From Halomonas heilongjiangensis (GTDB lineage: Bacteria; Pseudomonadota; Gammaproteobacteria; Pseudomonadales; Halomonadaceae): 64,000 nucleotides of DNA. The stretch covers positions 1 to 64,000 of the forward strand of contig NZ_PNRE01000044.1 of the NCBI RefSeq assembly GCF_002879645.1, written 5' to 3'. Below the pieces are notes generated by a model. The model saw nothing but the letters and a program-made list of their open reading frames with translations. It searched no databases and was not told the DNA's origin. Both the position numbers and the translations under genes were made by a program. Positions 53,801 to 62,477 of the stretch are shown here, piece after piece. Numbering within the stretch: position 1 is the stretch's first letter; every line of letters starts with the position of its first letter.

Positions 53801-53905
53801 CTTGGGCACGGCCTGCCAGGCCGCCAGGCCGGCGAGCAGCAGCGCGGCGAGCAGCAGCAGGGTGGTACGCGAGCGGTCCAGTGCCGCCTCGATCAACCCG
53901 CGCAT
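50849..53905 (-). CDS. RND-family efflux permease
   Basis: A 1018-residue inner-membrane transporter of the AcrB/RND superfamily with 12 helices and two large periplasmic loops. In helix 4 the proton-relay segment reads LVAGMLVDGAIVVSEL: D398 is kept, but the second Asp of AcrB's DD pair is Gly (G399), as in several non-HAE1 RND pumps. GEFMKYLPATVILCLLASL and GIIALAGIVVNNNIVLID are helix-6 and helix-10 type segments. It starts 1 nt after the adaptor's stop. Probable export of lipophilic compounds; no outer-membrane TolC gene is adjacent. Confidence 0.88.
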   Translation of the reverse strand: MRGLIEAALDRSRTTLLLLAALLLAGLAAWQAVPKEANPDVPIPLIYVSLTLEGVSPEDGERLLVRPMEQELRSIEGLRKLTSQSSEGHASVMLEFDAGFDPDQALTDVREQVDIARAELPGEADEPRVREINVGLFPVLSLGLSGPLEESQRLAVARRLEEEIEGIAGVLEVEIGGEREDLLEIVVDPLVLDSYGVDFDTLFNMVNRNNRLVAAGSLDTGAGRLALKVPGVIESLEDVMGMPVKVDGDRVVTFGDVAWIRPTLKDPEGFARIDDQPALVLEITKRAGANIIATIDQVRDLLDEATALIPGELEITTIMDQSETVEQMLSELLNNVLTAVALVLVVILAAMGVRSALMVGLTIPGAFLTGILLIWAIGYTLNIVVLFSLILVAGMLVDGAIVVSELADRHLRQGQAPRDAWVNAAARMSWPVAASTATTLAVFVPLLFWPGVVGEFMKYLPATVILCLLASLAMALVFLPTLGGVFGVRASRAVRDDEMVTAGGRLYRHLLARLLARPGLTLLIALLLMALIYTAYARFNHGVEFFPSVEPDNAQVLVRSRGDFSAAEKDAVVRRVETRLAGMSEVEALYARSFSAPDEQLGADVIGVVQFQLVDWQERRPAATILAEMAERTRGLPGVVLEFREQEMGPAAGKPIVLELSAHDPALASQAVEALRDTMIELGGFRDIGDNRSLPGVEWRVRVDREAAARFGTDVTTIGSAVQLITTGLQVASYRPAGVNDEVDIRVRLPQGSRSLDQLGRLTLNTSRGQVPISHFVTLEPAPKVGTLHRIDGRRAITLEADVEEGYRPDERLRALLDAMGSPPEGVIVNVAGEQEDQQEAMQFLITAFLVAICLMALILVTQFNSLYQAALVLSAIVFSTAGVLLGLLANAQPFGIVMVGMGIIALAGIVVNNNIVLIDTYNQLRGEGLPPFEAALEAGGLRLRPVLLTAITTVLGLMPMVLEVNVNLFAPSLGIGAPSTQWWTQLSSAIAGGLTFATGLTLLLTPCMLVLGARFHR

Positions 53906-53906
53906 G

Positions 53907-55025
53907 TCAGCGTGGCTCCGGGGGGGCGAGGGGGCTTTCCGCTTCCGGCATCGTCTCGGCGGGGGCCGGTGTGACCCGGTCGCCGGGGGCGACGAAGCCG
54001 CCGCCCAGGGTGATCAGCCGCACCCGCTCGGGCAGGCCGGCGACCCGCGCCTCACGGGTATCCGCGTCGACCAGCTCGACGCGATCGCGCCGCACGCGGT
54101 CGTCATCGTCGAGATGCTTGACCGCCAGCCGGCCCTGCTCGTCGAGTTCGAGCAGGGCCGGTGAGAGGCGGTGGACCCGGCGCTCGGGCAGGGTGACGAT
54201 CAGGCTGGCGCTGGCGCCGGCCAGGCGGCGTCGCTCGGGGTTGTCCGTCGCGACCTCGATGCGGAAGCTGCGGGTGCTCTCGTCGGCACGGCTGGCCACA
54301 TGGGTCAGCTCGCCCGGGAGGTGCGAGCCGTCGAGCAGGCGCACCTCGGTGGCCAGCCCCGGCGCGAGGCCCGGGGCCTGCCGCTGGGGGACCCAGCCGC
54401 TGGCGATCAGGCGGGTGTCGTCGACCAGGCGCCCCCAACTCTCGCCGACCTGCAACAGGTCGCCGGGCTCCACGTCGAGGCGGTCGAGCACGCCATCGAA
54501 GGGGGCGACCGGGCGGGTCTCGTCGAGCTGGCGGCGCAGGGCGGCCACCTCGGCCACGGCGCGGGCGGCGCCACTCTGCAGGCGCAGGTAGTCGATGTTC
54601 GATATCAGTTCGCGCCGGCGCAGGTCCTCGGCCCCGGCCAGCTCCGCCCGGGCCAGGGCGAGCTCCGCCTCGGCCTGCTCGAGCCGCTCGGGCAGCTCGT
54701 CCCCGGCGACCTCGAGGAGCACCTCGCCACGCTCGACCTGGCTGCCCAGGGCCACGGGCAGTGCCGCCACCCGCCCGGCCTGGCGGGCGCGCAGCTCCAG
54801 CTCGCGGTGGGCCTCGAGCTGGCCCTGTACCACGAGTCGCGGGGAGTGCTCCTCGGCCCGGCGTTCGACCACTTCGACCCGTGGCGGCGCCACCGCCTCG
54901 GCCTCCTCGGCGGGGGGCGCGGTTTCACGGAACCGCTCCTGGTCGCCCAGCGCGAGCCACAGCAGCAGCAGCAGTACCAGGCCGATGGCCAGCAGCACGG
55001 AAAGCGGAGGGAGACGGCGAGACAT
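53907..55025 (-). CDS. RND efflux periplasmic adaptor (membrane fusion protein)
   Basis: A 372-residue adaptor. One N-terminal hydrophobic segment (LSVLLAIGLVLLLLLWLALG) anchors it; ELRARQAGRVAALPVALGSQ is the lipoyl half-motif, followed by an alpha-helical hairpin rich in Ala, Glu and Leu, and PVAPFDGVLDRLDVEPGD is the second lipoyl half. It links the permease to an outer-membrane channel. The permease gene follows directly. Confidence 0.87.
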   Translation of the reverse strand: MSRRLPPLSVLLAIGLVLLLLLWLALGDQERFRETAPPAEEAEAVAPPRVEVVERRAEEHSPRLVVQGQLEAHRELELRARQAGRVAALPVALGSQVERGEVLLEVAGDELPERLEQAEAELALARAELAGAEDLRRRELISNIDYLRLQSGAARAVAEVAALRRQLDETRPVAPFDGVLDRLDVEPGDLLQVGESWGRLVDDTRLIASGWVPQRQAPGLAPGLATEVRLLDGSHLPGELTHVASRADESTRSFRIEVATDNPERRRLAGASASLIVTLPERRVHRLSPALLELDEQGRLAVKHLDDDDRVRRDRVELVDADTREARVAGLPERVRLITLGGGFVAPGDRVTPAPAETMPEAESPLAPPEPR

Positions 55026-55160
55026 TCGGACCTTCCCTGGTTCGGCACGATGTTCGGGTGGCGATGGCGTGGAGAATCGACACAGGATAGCTCAGTGGCG
55101 GTGGGGGTGTCTCGAGCCGGGGGGCGCGAGGCCGCCGGGCCGCCCTAGTCGCACGTCGCA

Positions 55161-55189
55161 TTGAGTTTTGTGCACTGCAGGCATACCAT
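55161..55189 (+). promoter_or_regulatory. Candidate sigma-70 promoter of the malate dehydrogenase gene
   Basis: TTGAGT (55161-55166), 17-bp spacer, TACCAT (55184-55189), about 75 bp before the gene. The rest of the 243-bp divergent gap shows nothing else I can name. Confidence 0.45.
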
Positions 55190-55268
55190 CTTGGCGGTTC
55201 GAATCCCGGCCGGGGCGGGCACCGCTCCCGCCAGGCTCATCCTCACGGCGACAACCGAAGGAGCACCC

Positions 55269-56243
55269 ATGAAACAGCCCGTCCGTATTGCCATCACCGG
55301 CGCTGCCGGCAACATCAGCTACTCGCTGGCCTTCCGCATCGCCTCCGGCGACATGCTCGGCAAGGACCAGCCGGTGATCCTGCAACTGCTCGAGATCACC
55401 CCGGCGCTGGAGGCCCTGAACGGCGTGGTGATGGAGCTCAACGACTGCGCCTTCCCGCTGGTACAGGACATCGTCGCCACCGACGACGCCAACGTCGCCT
55501 TCAAGGATGCCGACTACGCCCTGCTGGTCGGTGCCCGTCCGCGCGGCCCGGGCATGGAGCGCAAGGACCTGCTGGAAGCCAACGCGGCGATCTTCTCCGT
55601 CCAGGGCAAGGCCCTGAACGACAACGCCAGCCGCGACGTCAAGGTGCTGGTGGTCGGCAACCCGGCCAACACCAACGCCCTGATCGCCTCCTGCAATGCG
55701 CCGGACCTGAACCCGGGCCAGTTCACCGCCATGACCCGCCTGGACCACAACCGTGCGCTGACCCAGTTGGCCCAGAAGACCGGCAAGCACGTCACCGACG
55801 TGGAAGGCATGATCATCTGGGGCAACCACAGCGCCACCCAGTACCCCGACATCGCCCACTGCAAGGTCGCCGGCACGCCCGCCGCCGAGCTGGTCGAGCG
55901 TGACTGGTACGAGACCACCTTCATCCCCGACGTGCAGCAGCGCGGCGCCGCCATCATCAAGGCCCGTGGTGCGTCTTCTGCAGCGTCTGCGGCTTCCTCC
56001 GCGATCGACCATATGCGTGACTGGGCGCTGGGCAGCAGCGGCGTCGTCAGCATGGCGATCTCGGCCGACGGCAGCTACGGCATCGAGCCGGGCATCATCT
56101 ACTCCTACCCGGTGGTGTGCAGGAACGGCGCCTACGAGATCGTCCAGGGCCTCGCGCTCGACGACTTCAGCAAGCAGAAGATGAAGGCCACCGAAGACGA
56201 GCTGCGCCAGGAGCGCGCCGCCGTCGAGCATCTGCTTGGGTAA
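55269..56243 (+). CDS. mdh: Malate dehydrogenase
   Basis: A 324-residue NAD-dependent dehydrogenase of the cytosolic-type family. [20 protein letters not shown] is the Rossmann motif; [20 protein letters not shown] is the active-site loop with substrate-binding Arg residues; MTRLDHNRA and the catalytic His in [13 protein letters not shown] follow. It oxidises malate in the citric acid cycle. AAGGAG precedes the ATG at 55269. A strong terminator follows. Confidence 0.93.
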   Translation: MKQPVRIAITGAAGNISYSLAFRIASGDMLGKDQPVILQLLEITPALEALNGVVMELNDCAFPLVQDIVATDDANVAFKDADYALLVGARPRGPGMERKDLLEANAAIFSVQGKALNDNASRDVKVLVVGNPANTNALIASCNAPDLNPGQFTAMTRLDHNRALTQLAQKTGKHVTDVEGMIIWGNHSATQYPDIAHCKVAGTPAAELVERDWYETTFIPDVQQRGAAIIKARGASSAASAASSAIDHMRDWALGSSGVVSMAISADGSYGIEPGIIYSYPVVCRNGAYEIVQGLALDDFSKQKMKATEDELRQERAAVEHLLG

Positions 56244-56269
56244 GCTCGAAGCCTGAAGCTGGAAGCTGG
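56242..56269. repeat. Heptamer repeat AAGCTGG x4
   Basis: Four consecutive 7-bp units (AAGCTCG, AAGCCTG, AAGCTGG, AAGCTGG) start at the mdh stop. Inverted, degenerate copies lie beyond the terminator at about 56348-56402. The same motif type occurs near the rsd terminator. Confidence 0.65.
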
Positions 56270-56276
56270 AAGAACG

Positions 56277-56308
56277 AAACCCCGCTCAGTTCACCCTGAG
56301 CGGGGTTT
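56277..56308 (+). terminator. Rho-independent terminator of mdh
   Basis: AAACCCCGCTCAG pairs with CTGAGCGGGGTTT (13 bp, 6-nt loop) followed by CTTC. The A-rich left side may allow it to work for the convergent HAD gene as well. Confidence 0.9.
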
Positions 56309-56422
56309 CTTCATATGTGGGCGCTTACCAGGCCTCGGCGAAGCCGGACCTTCCAGCTGCCAGGCGCGAAGCGCCGCTCTTTAAGCTTCCGGCTTCCAGC
56401 TCTGAGCCGGGCGAAGCCCGGA

Positions 56423-57079
56423 TCAGTCCCGCAGGCTGATGATCTTCCAGCCTTTCTGCTCGGCCACCTCGCGCAGGGTGGGATCCGGATCCACCGCCAC
56501 CGGGTGGTCGACCAGTTCCAGCAGCGCCAGGTCGTTGTGGGAGTCGCTGTAGAACCAGGCGCCGTCGAGGGTCAGCTCCTTGTCGACCAGCCACTGCTCG
56601 AGGCGCTCGACCTTGCCTTCCCGATAGCTGGGGACGCCGCTGACCCTGCCGGTATAGCGGCCATCGACGATCTCGGGCTCCACGGCGATCAGCTCGTCCA
56701 CCCCCAGGCGTTCGGCGATGGGGCCGGTGATGAAGCGGTTGGTGGCGGTGATGATCATCAGGGTGTCGCCACGGGTGCGGTGGCGGGCCACCAGTTCCTC
56801 GCCCCTGGGCAGGATGTGCGGCTCGATCTTGCTGGCCATGAACTGCTGGTGCCAGGCGGCGAGCTGCTCTGGGCTGTGCTCGGCGAGGGGCCTCAGGGCC
56901 ACCTCGAGGAAGGCGTGGATGTCCAGGGTGCCGGCCTCGTAGTCGGCCAGGAAACGATCATTGGCTTCCCGGTAGGCCACCGGGTCCACGGCGCCCTGTT
57001 CCAGCAGAAACTCGCCCCAGGCATGGTCGCTGTCGATCGACAGCAGCGTGTTGTCCAGGTCGAAGATGGCCAGGCTCAC
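56423..57079 (-). CDS. HAD-IB family phosphatase, SerB/histidinol-phosphatase-like
   Basis: A 218-residue HAD phosphatase. Motif I is [10 protein letters not shown] (D7, D9), motif [11 protein letters not shown], the Lys of motif III in YREGKVERL, and motif [15 protein letters not shown]. The HAD-IB subfamily includes phosphoserine and histidinol-phosphate phosphatases; the same gene sits divergent from rppH in Pseudomonas. Substrate undetermined. Confidence 0.88.
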   Translation of the reverse strand: MSLAIFDLDNTLLSIDSDHAWGEFLLEQGAVDPVAYREANDRFLADYEAGTLDIHAFLEVALRPLAEHSPEQLAAWHQQFMASKIEPHILPRGEELVARHRTRGDTLMIITATNRFITGPIAERLGVDELIAVEPEIVDGRYTGRVSGVPSYREGKVERLEQWLVDKELTLDGAWFYSDSHNDLALLELVDHPVAVDPDPTLREVAEQKGWKIISLRD

Positions 57080-57253
57080 GGCAACTCCCCATTGATTATC
57101 GACAAGTCGGTATCGGTCAAGTGCGAAAGCCGGCGATTATGGCAGAAGCGGTCTCCGGCCGCGAGTCGTCCCGCATGCGACGCAGAGCGTATTGATGCGC
57201 TTCGTGGCCTTGTGGAAGAATGGTTCCAATTGTGGATTCATAAGGTGAAGCCC

Positions 57254-57745
57254 GTGATCGACGCTGACGGCTTTCGCCCCAACGTTGGCATCATCATTGC
57301 CAATGAACAGGGGCAGCTGCTTTGGGCGCGTCGGGTAGGGCAGAATGCGTGGCAGTTTCCCCAGGGAGGCATCAAGGCGAACGAGACACCGCAACAGGCA
57401 CTTTTTCGTGAGCTGCACGAGGAAATCGGCCTCACCGCCGATGACGTCGAGATCCTTGCCTGCACCCGGGGCTGGCTGCGCTACCGCCTGCCGCGACGCA
57501 TGATTCGCACCAACTCACGGCCGGTCTGCATCGGCCAGAAACAGAAGTGGTTCCTGCTGCGGATTCGTTGCCAGGAGCACCGGATCTGCATGGATGGCTC
57601 TCCCAAGCCGGAATTCGACGGCTGGCGCTGGGTCAGTTACTGGTACCCCCTCGGACAGGTGGTACCCTTCAAGCGGGAAGTCTACCGGCGTGCCCTGCGG
57701 GAGTTGTCCCCGCGGGCCCAGCGGCTGGCTCTTGGCCATGGTTAG
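57254..57745 (+). CDS. rppH: RNA pyrophosphohydrolase RppH
   Basis: A 163-residue Nudix enzyme that removes pyrophosphate from mRNA 5' ends and so triggers decay. The start is a GTG giving the family opening [16 protein letters not shown], with AAGGTG 6-7 nt upstream; the frame stays open far upstream but that part is not coding. The Nudix box spans residues 38-60 ([20 protein letters not shown]). WQFPQGG and [10 protein letters not shown] are RppH motifs. ptsP follows 70 bp later. Confidence 0.93.
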   Translation: MIDADGFRPNVGIIIANEQGQLLWARRVGQNAWQFPQGGIKANETPQQALFRELHEEIGLTADDVEILACTRGWLRYRLPRRMIRTNSRPVCIGQKQKWFLLRIRCQEHRICMDGSPKPEFDGWRWVSYWYPLGQVVPFKREVYRRALRELSPRAQRLALGHG

Positions 57746-57815
57746 GAACACCGTGGCGGCAGCCGGGGTCTGACAAGGTCAGTGAACTCCCCGGCAAGGC
57801 GAGAGAGAACAACGA

Positions 57816-60092
57816 ATGGACACCAGGACGCCGATGCTCGAGGTTTTGCGCCGCATCATTCAGGAGGTCAACGGGGCTCGCAACCTGGACGTGGCCCTGT
57901 CGACGATGGTGCGCCGCATCCGCAAGGCGATGCGTACCGATGTCTGCTCCTTCTATCTTCACGACGCCGAGCTCGACCAACTGGTGCTGATGGAGACCAT
58001 CGGCCTGCGTACCCAGGCGGTGGGGCATGTGACCCTGCCGAGGGGCGAAGGGCTGGTGGGCCTGGTGGCGAGCCGCGAGGAGCCGCTCAACCTGGAGGAC
58101 GCCCAGGCGCATCCCCAGTTCCGCTATTTCGAGGCCACCGGCGAGGAGCGCTACTCCAGCTTCCTCGGGGTGCCGATCATCCATCAGCGCCGCACACTCG
58201 GCGTGCTGGTGGTGCAGCAGGCCGAGAAGCGCCGCTACGACGAGGAGGACGAGGCCTTCCTGGTCACCATGGCGGCGCAGCTGGCCGGGGTGCTGGCCCA
58301 CGCCCTGGCCACCGGCAGCCTCACCCGGCCGAGCCTCGATGGCCAGGCGATGTTCACCGGGGTGGCCTCCTCGCCGGGGATGGCGATAGGCGAGGCGGTG
58401 GTGATCGCCCCGCCCGCCGACCTGAACAGCGTGCCGGATCTGATTCCCACCGATGTCGACTACGAGATCACCCGGCTCAGGGAGGCCATCGGCCGGGTTC
58501 GCGAGGAGATCCGCGCCGCCGGTGAACGCCTGGCCAACCGCATCTCGGCCCAGGAGCTGGCGCTGTTCGAGGTCTACCAGCAGATGCTGGGCGAGGCGGC
58601 GCTCTCCCAGGAGGTGGTCAAGCGCATCCGCGAGGGGCAGTGGGCGCCCGGCGCGCTGGCCGATGTGGTGCGCCGCCATGTGCAGTACCTCGAGCGGGTC
58701 GACGACGACTATCTCCGCGAACGGGCCGCCGACGTGCGCGACCTGGGGCGCCGGGTGCTGGCGCACCTCCAGGAGGAGACGCCCCAGACCCCCGACGTCT
58801 ATCCGGACAGTACCATCCTGGTCGGCGACGAGATCAGCGTGGCGATGCTCGGCGAGGTGCCCCGCGACAAGCTGGCCGGGCTGGTCTCGGTGAGCGGCTC
58901 GAGCACCTCCCACGTGGCGATCATCGCCCGGGCCATGGGCATTCCCACGGTGCTCGGCATGGTCGACCTGCCGCTGCCGCGGCTGGGCGGTGCCCGGGTG
59001 GTGCTCGACGGGCATCGCGGGCGGCTCTTCGTGAGCCCCGGCGCCGAGCTGGAAAGCCACTATCAGAGCCTGATCGACGAGGAGCGGGCGCTGGCCGAGG
59101 TGCTCGAGCACGAGCAGGACCTGCCGAGCCGCACCCCGGACGGCCATGACATGCCGTTGATGGTCAACACCGGCCTGGCGGTGGAGGCCGCGGCATCGCT
59201 GAAGAGTCGCATCGGCGGGGTGGGGCTCTATCGCACCGAAGTGCCGTTCATGATCACCGAACGCTTTCCCGGCGAGCAGGAGCAGACCCGGCTCTACCGC
59301 GAGCAGCTCGAGAGCTTCGCACCGCTGCCGGTGGTGATGCGCACCCTGGACATCGGCGGCGACAAGGACCTGCCCTATTTTCCCATCGAGGAGGCCAACC
59401 CCTTCCTCGGCTGGCGCGGCATCCGTGTCACCCTGGACCATCCCGAGGTGCTGATGGTGCAACTGCGCGCCATGCTGCGTGCCTCCCAGGGGCTCGACAA
59501 CCTTCAGGTGTTGTTGCCCATGGTCACCAATGTCGACGAGGTCGACGACGCCCTGAAACTGCTCGATCGGGCCATTCTCGAGCTGGGCGAGGAGGGGGTC
59601 ACGGTCAATCGCCCCAGGGTGGGAGTGATGCTGGAAGTGCCGGCGACCCTCTACCAGCTCGACGCCCTGGCCGAGCGCGTCGACTTCTTCTCGGTGGGCA
59701 GCAACGACCTGACCCAGTACCTGCTGGCGGTGGACCGCAACAATCCGCGGGTCGCCGGGCTCTACGACGCCTGCCACCCGGCCGTGCTGTCGGCCATGGC
59801 GCGACTCGCCGAGGAGTCGGCCGCGCTGCGGATGCCGATCTCGGTGTGCGGCGAGCTGGCCGGCGACCCGGCCGGTGCCCTGTTGCTGATGGGCATGGGA
59901 TTCAATTCGCTGTCGATGAACGCCCCCAGCCTGCCGCGGGTGCGTGCTGCGATTCGTCGGGTGCCGCTGGAGGCCGCTCGCCAGCTGGTCGAGGAGACCC
60001 TGCGCCTGGACAGCCCCGCCGCGGTGCGCCGCCACCTGAACGAGCGGCTGGGCGAGTGGCAGCTGGCGCACCTGTTGCCACCGAGGGATTGA
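57816..60092 (+). CDS. ptsP: Phosphoenolpyruvate-protein phosphotransferase PtsP (EI-Ntr)
   Basis: A 758-residue enzyme I of the nitrogen-related PTS. Residues 1-165 are a GAF domain (TDVCSFYLHDAELDQLVLME) that senses nitrogen metabolites; then the enzyme I N-domain; the phosphorylated His is H366 in GSSTSHVAIIARAMGIP; the PEP-binding barrel has GLYRTEVPFM, MRTLDIGGDKD and SVGSNDLTQY. It passes phosphate from PEP to NPr and EIIA-Ntr. The rppH-ptsP order is conserved in gammaproteobacteria. Confidence 0.96.
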   Translation: MDTRTPMLEVLRRIIQEVNGARNLDVALSTMVRRIRKAMRTDVCSFYLHDAELDQLVLMETIGLRTQAVGHVTLPRGEGLVGLVASREEPLNLEDAQAHPQFRYFEATGEERYSSFLGVPIIHQRRTLGVLVVQQAEKRRYDEEDEAFLVTMAAQLAGVLAHALATGSLTRPSLDGQAMFTGVASSPGMAIGEAVVIAPPADLNSVPDLIPTDVDYEITRLREAIGRVREEIRAAGERLANRISAQELALFEVYQQMLGEAALSQEVVKRIREGQWAPGALADVVRRHVQYLERVDDDYLRERAADVRDLGRRVLAHLQEETPQTPDVYPDSTILVGDEISVAMLGEVPRDKLAGLVSVSGSSTSHVAIIARAMGIPTVLGMVDLPLPRLGGARVVLDGHRGRLFVSPGAELESHYQSLIDEERALAEVLEHEQDLPSRTPDGHDMPLMVNTGLAVEAAASLKSRIGGVGLYRTEVPFMITERFPGEQEQTRLYREQLESFAPLPVVMRTLDIGGDKDLPYFPIEEANPFLGWRGIRVTLDHPEVLMVQLRAMLRASQGLDNLQVLLPMVTNVDEVDDALKLLDRAILELGEEGVTVNRPRVGVMLEVPATLYQLDALAERVDFFSVGSNDLTQYLLAVDRNNPRVAGLYDACHPAVLSAMARLAEESAALRMPISVCGELAGDPAGALLLMGMGFNSLSMNAPSLPRVRAAIRRVPLEAARQLVEETLRLDSPAAVRRHLNERLGEWQLAHLLPPRD

Positions 60093-60156
60093 GTCGGCAT
60101 CCGGGAGGCTGCCGTGGAGCTCGGCGCTCATCGCCGATGGTGCGGTAGACCACCCA

Positions 60157-60200
60157 CGCCGCTACGCGCCGCAATCGCCCCGCGGAGCGTGGCTCCTACA
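60157..60200. repeat. REP-like palindromic element
   Basis: The minus strand reads TGTAGGAGCCACGCTCCGCG at one end and then GC-rich sequence; GGAGC and GCTCC form a small hairpin. It resembles TGTAGGAGC-type REP elements of Pseudomonas and relatives. It overlaps the stop of the NRDE gene, in the 103-bp gap between convergent genes. Only one copy is seen in the window. Confidence 0.5.
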
Positions 60201-60978
60201 TCGGCTTACGGTCGGTCGCGATCCGCAGTTCGTTCTCCCCCTGCATCACCCCGTTCGGCCCGAACCGCCGCTCGCCGATCTCGATCCGCCCATCGGCGTA
60301 CCAGGCGAGCCAGGTCGTGGCCCGGGTGCCGTAGTCCTGGCCGACGATGAAGGGGGAGGAGAGCCGGCGCTCCAGCTCCAGCCCCACCCCGGTCTCCGGC
60401 AACTGGTCGTCGTCGGCCGGGTGCGGGTCGCCCAGCGCCGCCAGGGCGTCGCCTGGCCAGTGGCCGCGGCGCACGCTGGTGGCGAGCCCCTGGCGGGCGG
60501 CGATCAGCTTGGGCCAGGGCGTGTTCAGGCTGGCATTGGAGAGCCCGTGCAGGCCCGGCGGTGTCGTCTTCAGCGAGAGGTCGTCAGCGCCGCGATGAAG
60601 ATGCCAGAGTCGCTCGCCGTCGCCGGCCAGCAGGTTGAACCCCGCATAATGCCGGGCATCGCCCGAGGCGAGCCGGTCGAGCCAGGCCGGCAGGTCGTCG
60701 CACTCGAGGGCCCCGCGCACCAGGGCGCCGCGGCTGGGGGCGCCGGCCGGCACCTTGAGGGACGGGGCGCGGACATTGGTGACGGCGGCGAAGCGGCCGC
60801 GACGATGCACGGCCAGCCAGGTTCCCCCGGCCTCCAGGTCGCGTCCTCCGACGATGTCGGGGGCATCGCGCCAGGCGGCCAGCGGCGCGGTGGGGCGGGC
60901 GTGAAACTCGTCACGATTGGCCACCAGACGCAACAGGCAGATACTGGCGGGACGATGGTCGAAGGCGATCAGGCACAT
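60196..60978 (-). CDS. NRDE (TANGO2) family protein
   Basis: A 260-residue protein beginning MCLIAFD with LVANRDEFHARPT, the NRDE signature. Cys2 could become an N-terminal nucleophile as in Ntn hydrolases. GGRDLEAGGTWLAVHRRGRF, AVTNVR and GLSNASLNTPWPK are family motifs. The animal TANGO2 protein is linked to lipid and haem handling; the bacterial role is unknown. Confidence 0.88.
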   Translation of the reverse strand: MCLIAFDHRPASICLLRLVANRDEFHARPTAPLAAWRDAPDIVGGRDLEAGGTWLAVHRRGRFAAVTNVRAPSLKVPAGAPSRGALVRGALECDDLPAWLDRLASGDARHYAGFNLLAGDGERLWHLHRGADDLSLKTTPPGLHGLSNASLNTPWPKLIAARQGLATSVRRGHWPGDALAALGDPHPADDDQLPETGVGLELERRLSSPFIVGQDYGTRATTWLAWYADGRIEIGERRFGPNGVMQGENELRIATDRKPM

Positions 60979-61091
60979 GACGGCAGCTTAGCGTGCCGCC
61001 ACGTCGGGGGGAAGGCGCCAGGCGCGTGCCATGACAGGGGCGGCAGGGCGGCGTAAACTCGGATCATCTTCGCACCGGTTCAGGGAAGACA

Positions 61092-62477
61092 ATGCGAGTC
61101 GAGTCGAGCAAGGAACGCCTCTGGTCACGACTGATCCAACCCATCCTCTGGCCAGTGCTGCTGGCGCAGGGAGTCCTGGTGGCGCTCTGTCTGGTCGTCG
61201 GCGTGCTGCTGTGGTGGATGGTGCCCTCCCATGCCTCCTGGAGTGCCACCTTCTGGCTGATGCTGGCCTTGTTGGTGGGCAGCAGTGCCAACGTGCTCGT
61301 CTTCCTGACCCTGCTGCGTCAGCGCCTGGCGACCTGCGAGGCGGCCCTCGACGACCAGCTGGTCATCGGCGAACGATACCTGGCCCAACCCCGTCCCGGC
61401 CGGTCGGTGCCGATCGCCGCGGTGGAAGACACCGCCAGCGAAGGCGATCCCGTTCGCCGCCTGTCGCGGCTGCTCGACGGTGTGGCTGCACTGCTCGATG
61501 AGCAGGCCAGGGCCCCGCACCTCGAGGGCATGCTGGCGGCCAGCGGCCGGCCGGCATTGCTGGCCACGCGAGACCGCGTGCTGGTCGCCAACACGGCCAT
61601 GGAGGAACTGCTGGGCCAGGGCGAGCTGCGTGGCCTGGCGGTGAGTCAGCTCCTGCCGGTCGACGAGTCGCAGAGCGACCTCGAGCGGTGCGTGGTGCGC
61701 CCCGTGGGCGCCACCAGGCCGGCGTCCCGGTGGTTGCAGATGCGGCTGGAGGACGATCGGGGCCATGCGCTGGTGCTGCTCGACGACCTCGAGCAGCGGG
61801 AGCGTCGCCTCGACCAGTTGCTGGTCGGGCGTCAGCGGGCCCGGGAGGAGTCGCGACTCAAGTCAGGCTACCTGAGCCACCTGCGGCGGGAGCTGAAACC
61901 GCTGATGGTCTCGCTGGGCGAGGTGCTGGACCAGGAGGCGGCCCTGGTACGCCGCGATGCCGCCGGTCGTCGGTCCGTGCTGGAGCTGCGCGAGAGGCTG
62001 GCCGACATCTCGGTGCTACTGGCCAACCTGACCGATGAACCGCAGGCCCAGGGCGCCGGGGCGCCCGCCAGCGGACCCGCGCGGGTACTGATCGTCGATG
62101 ACGGACCGGTCAACCTGATGCTGGCCCAGCAGGTGCTCGAGGGGCAGGGCTATAGCGTGGAGACCGCCACCTCCGGGGCACAGGCACTGGAGTGCCAGGC
62201 CCGGCAGTCCTTCGACCTGGTATTGATGGATATCTTCATGCCCGACATGGACGGGGTGGAGGCCAGTCTGCGCTGGCGCGAACAGGAGGCCGGTCGGGTC
62301 GAGGGCCGTCGCAGTGTCCTGGTGGCCCTGACCGCCAATGCCAGCGATGCCGACCGACAGCGCTTCCGCGAGGCCGAGATGGACGACTATCTGGCCAAGC
62401 CCTATCGGCCCCAGGCGTTGATCGACCTGGTGCAGCGGTGGTTGCCGGAGGCACATGAGGACACCGGGTCGCCGTGA
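61092..62477 (+). CDS. Membrane sensor remnant fused to a receiver domain (histidine kinase lacking catalytic domain)
   Basis: A 461-residue protein. Two hydrophobic helices lie at about residues 15-45 and 52-75; a PAS-like region follows (about 155-245); then a dimerisation-type helix pair beginning KSGYLSHLRRELKPLM, where R266 occupies the place of the phospho-accepting His of histidine kinases. No N, G1, F or G2 box of a kinase ATPase follows. Residues about 340-455 are an intact receiver domain: VLIVDDGPVN, phospho-site D380 in LVLMDIFMPDMDG, LTAN and LAKPY. It probably receives phosphate from another kinase or an Hpt protein. GGGAAG lies before the ATG. The next gene overlaps by 4 nt. 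Confidence 0.78.
   Translation: MRVESSKERLWSRLIQPILWPVLLAQGVLVALCLVVGVLLWWMVPSHASWSATFWLMLALLVGSSANVLVFLTLLRQRLATCEAALDDQLVIGERYLAQPRPGRSVPIAAVEDTASEGDPVRRLSRLLDGVAALLDEQARAPHLEGMLAASGRPALLATRDRVLVANTAMEELLGQGELRGLAVSQLLPVDESQSDLERCVVRPVGATRPASRWLQMRLEDDRGHALVLLDDLEQRERRLDQLLVGRQRAREESRLKSGYLSHLRRELKPLMVSLGEVLDQEAALVRRDAAGRRSVLELRERLADISVLLANLTDEPQAQGAGAPASGPARVLIVDDGPVNLMLAQQVLEGQGYSVETATSGAQALECQARQSFDLVLMDIFMPDMDGVEASLRWREQEAGRVEGRRSVLVALTANASDADRQRFREAEMDDYLAKPYRPQALIDLVQRWLPEAHEDTGSP

Noticed and set aside
55190..55225. GGTTCGAATCCC resembling a tRNA T-arm before mdh
   Set aside because: The bases flanking TTCGAAT do not pair as a 5-bp T-stem and no acceptor, D or anticodon arms can be found around it.
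56315..57253. A 313-codon N-terminal extension of RppH
   Set aside because: It runs opposite the HAD phosphatase gene, and RppH has a proper GTG start with a ribosome site at 57254.
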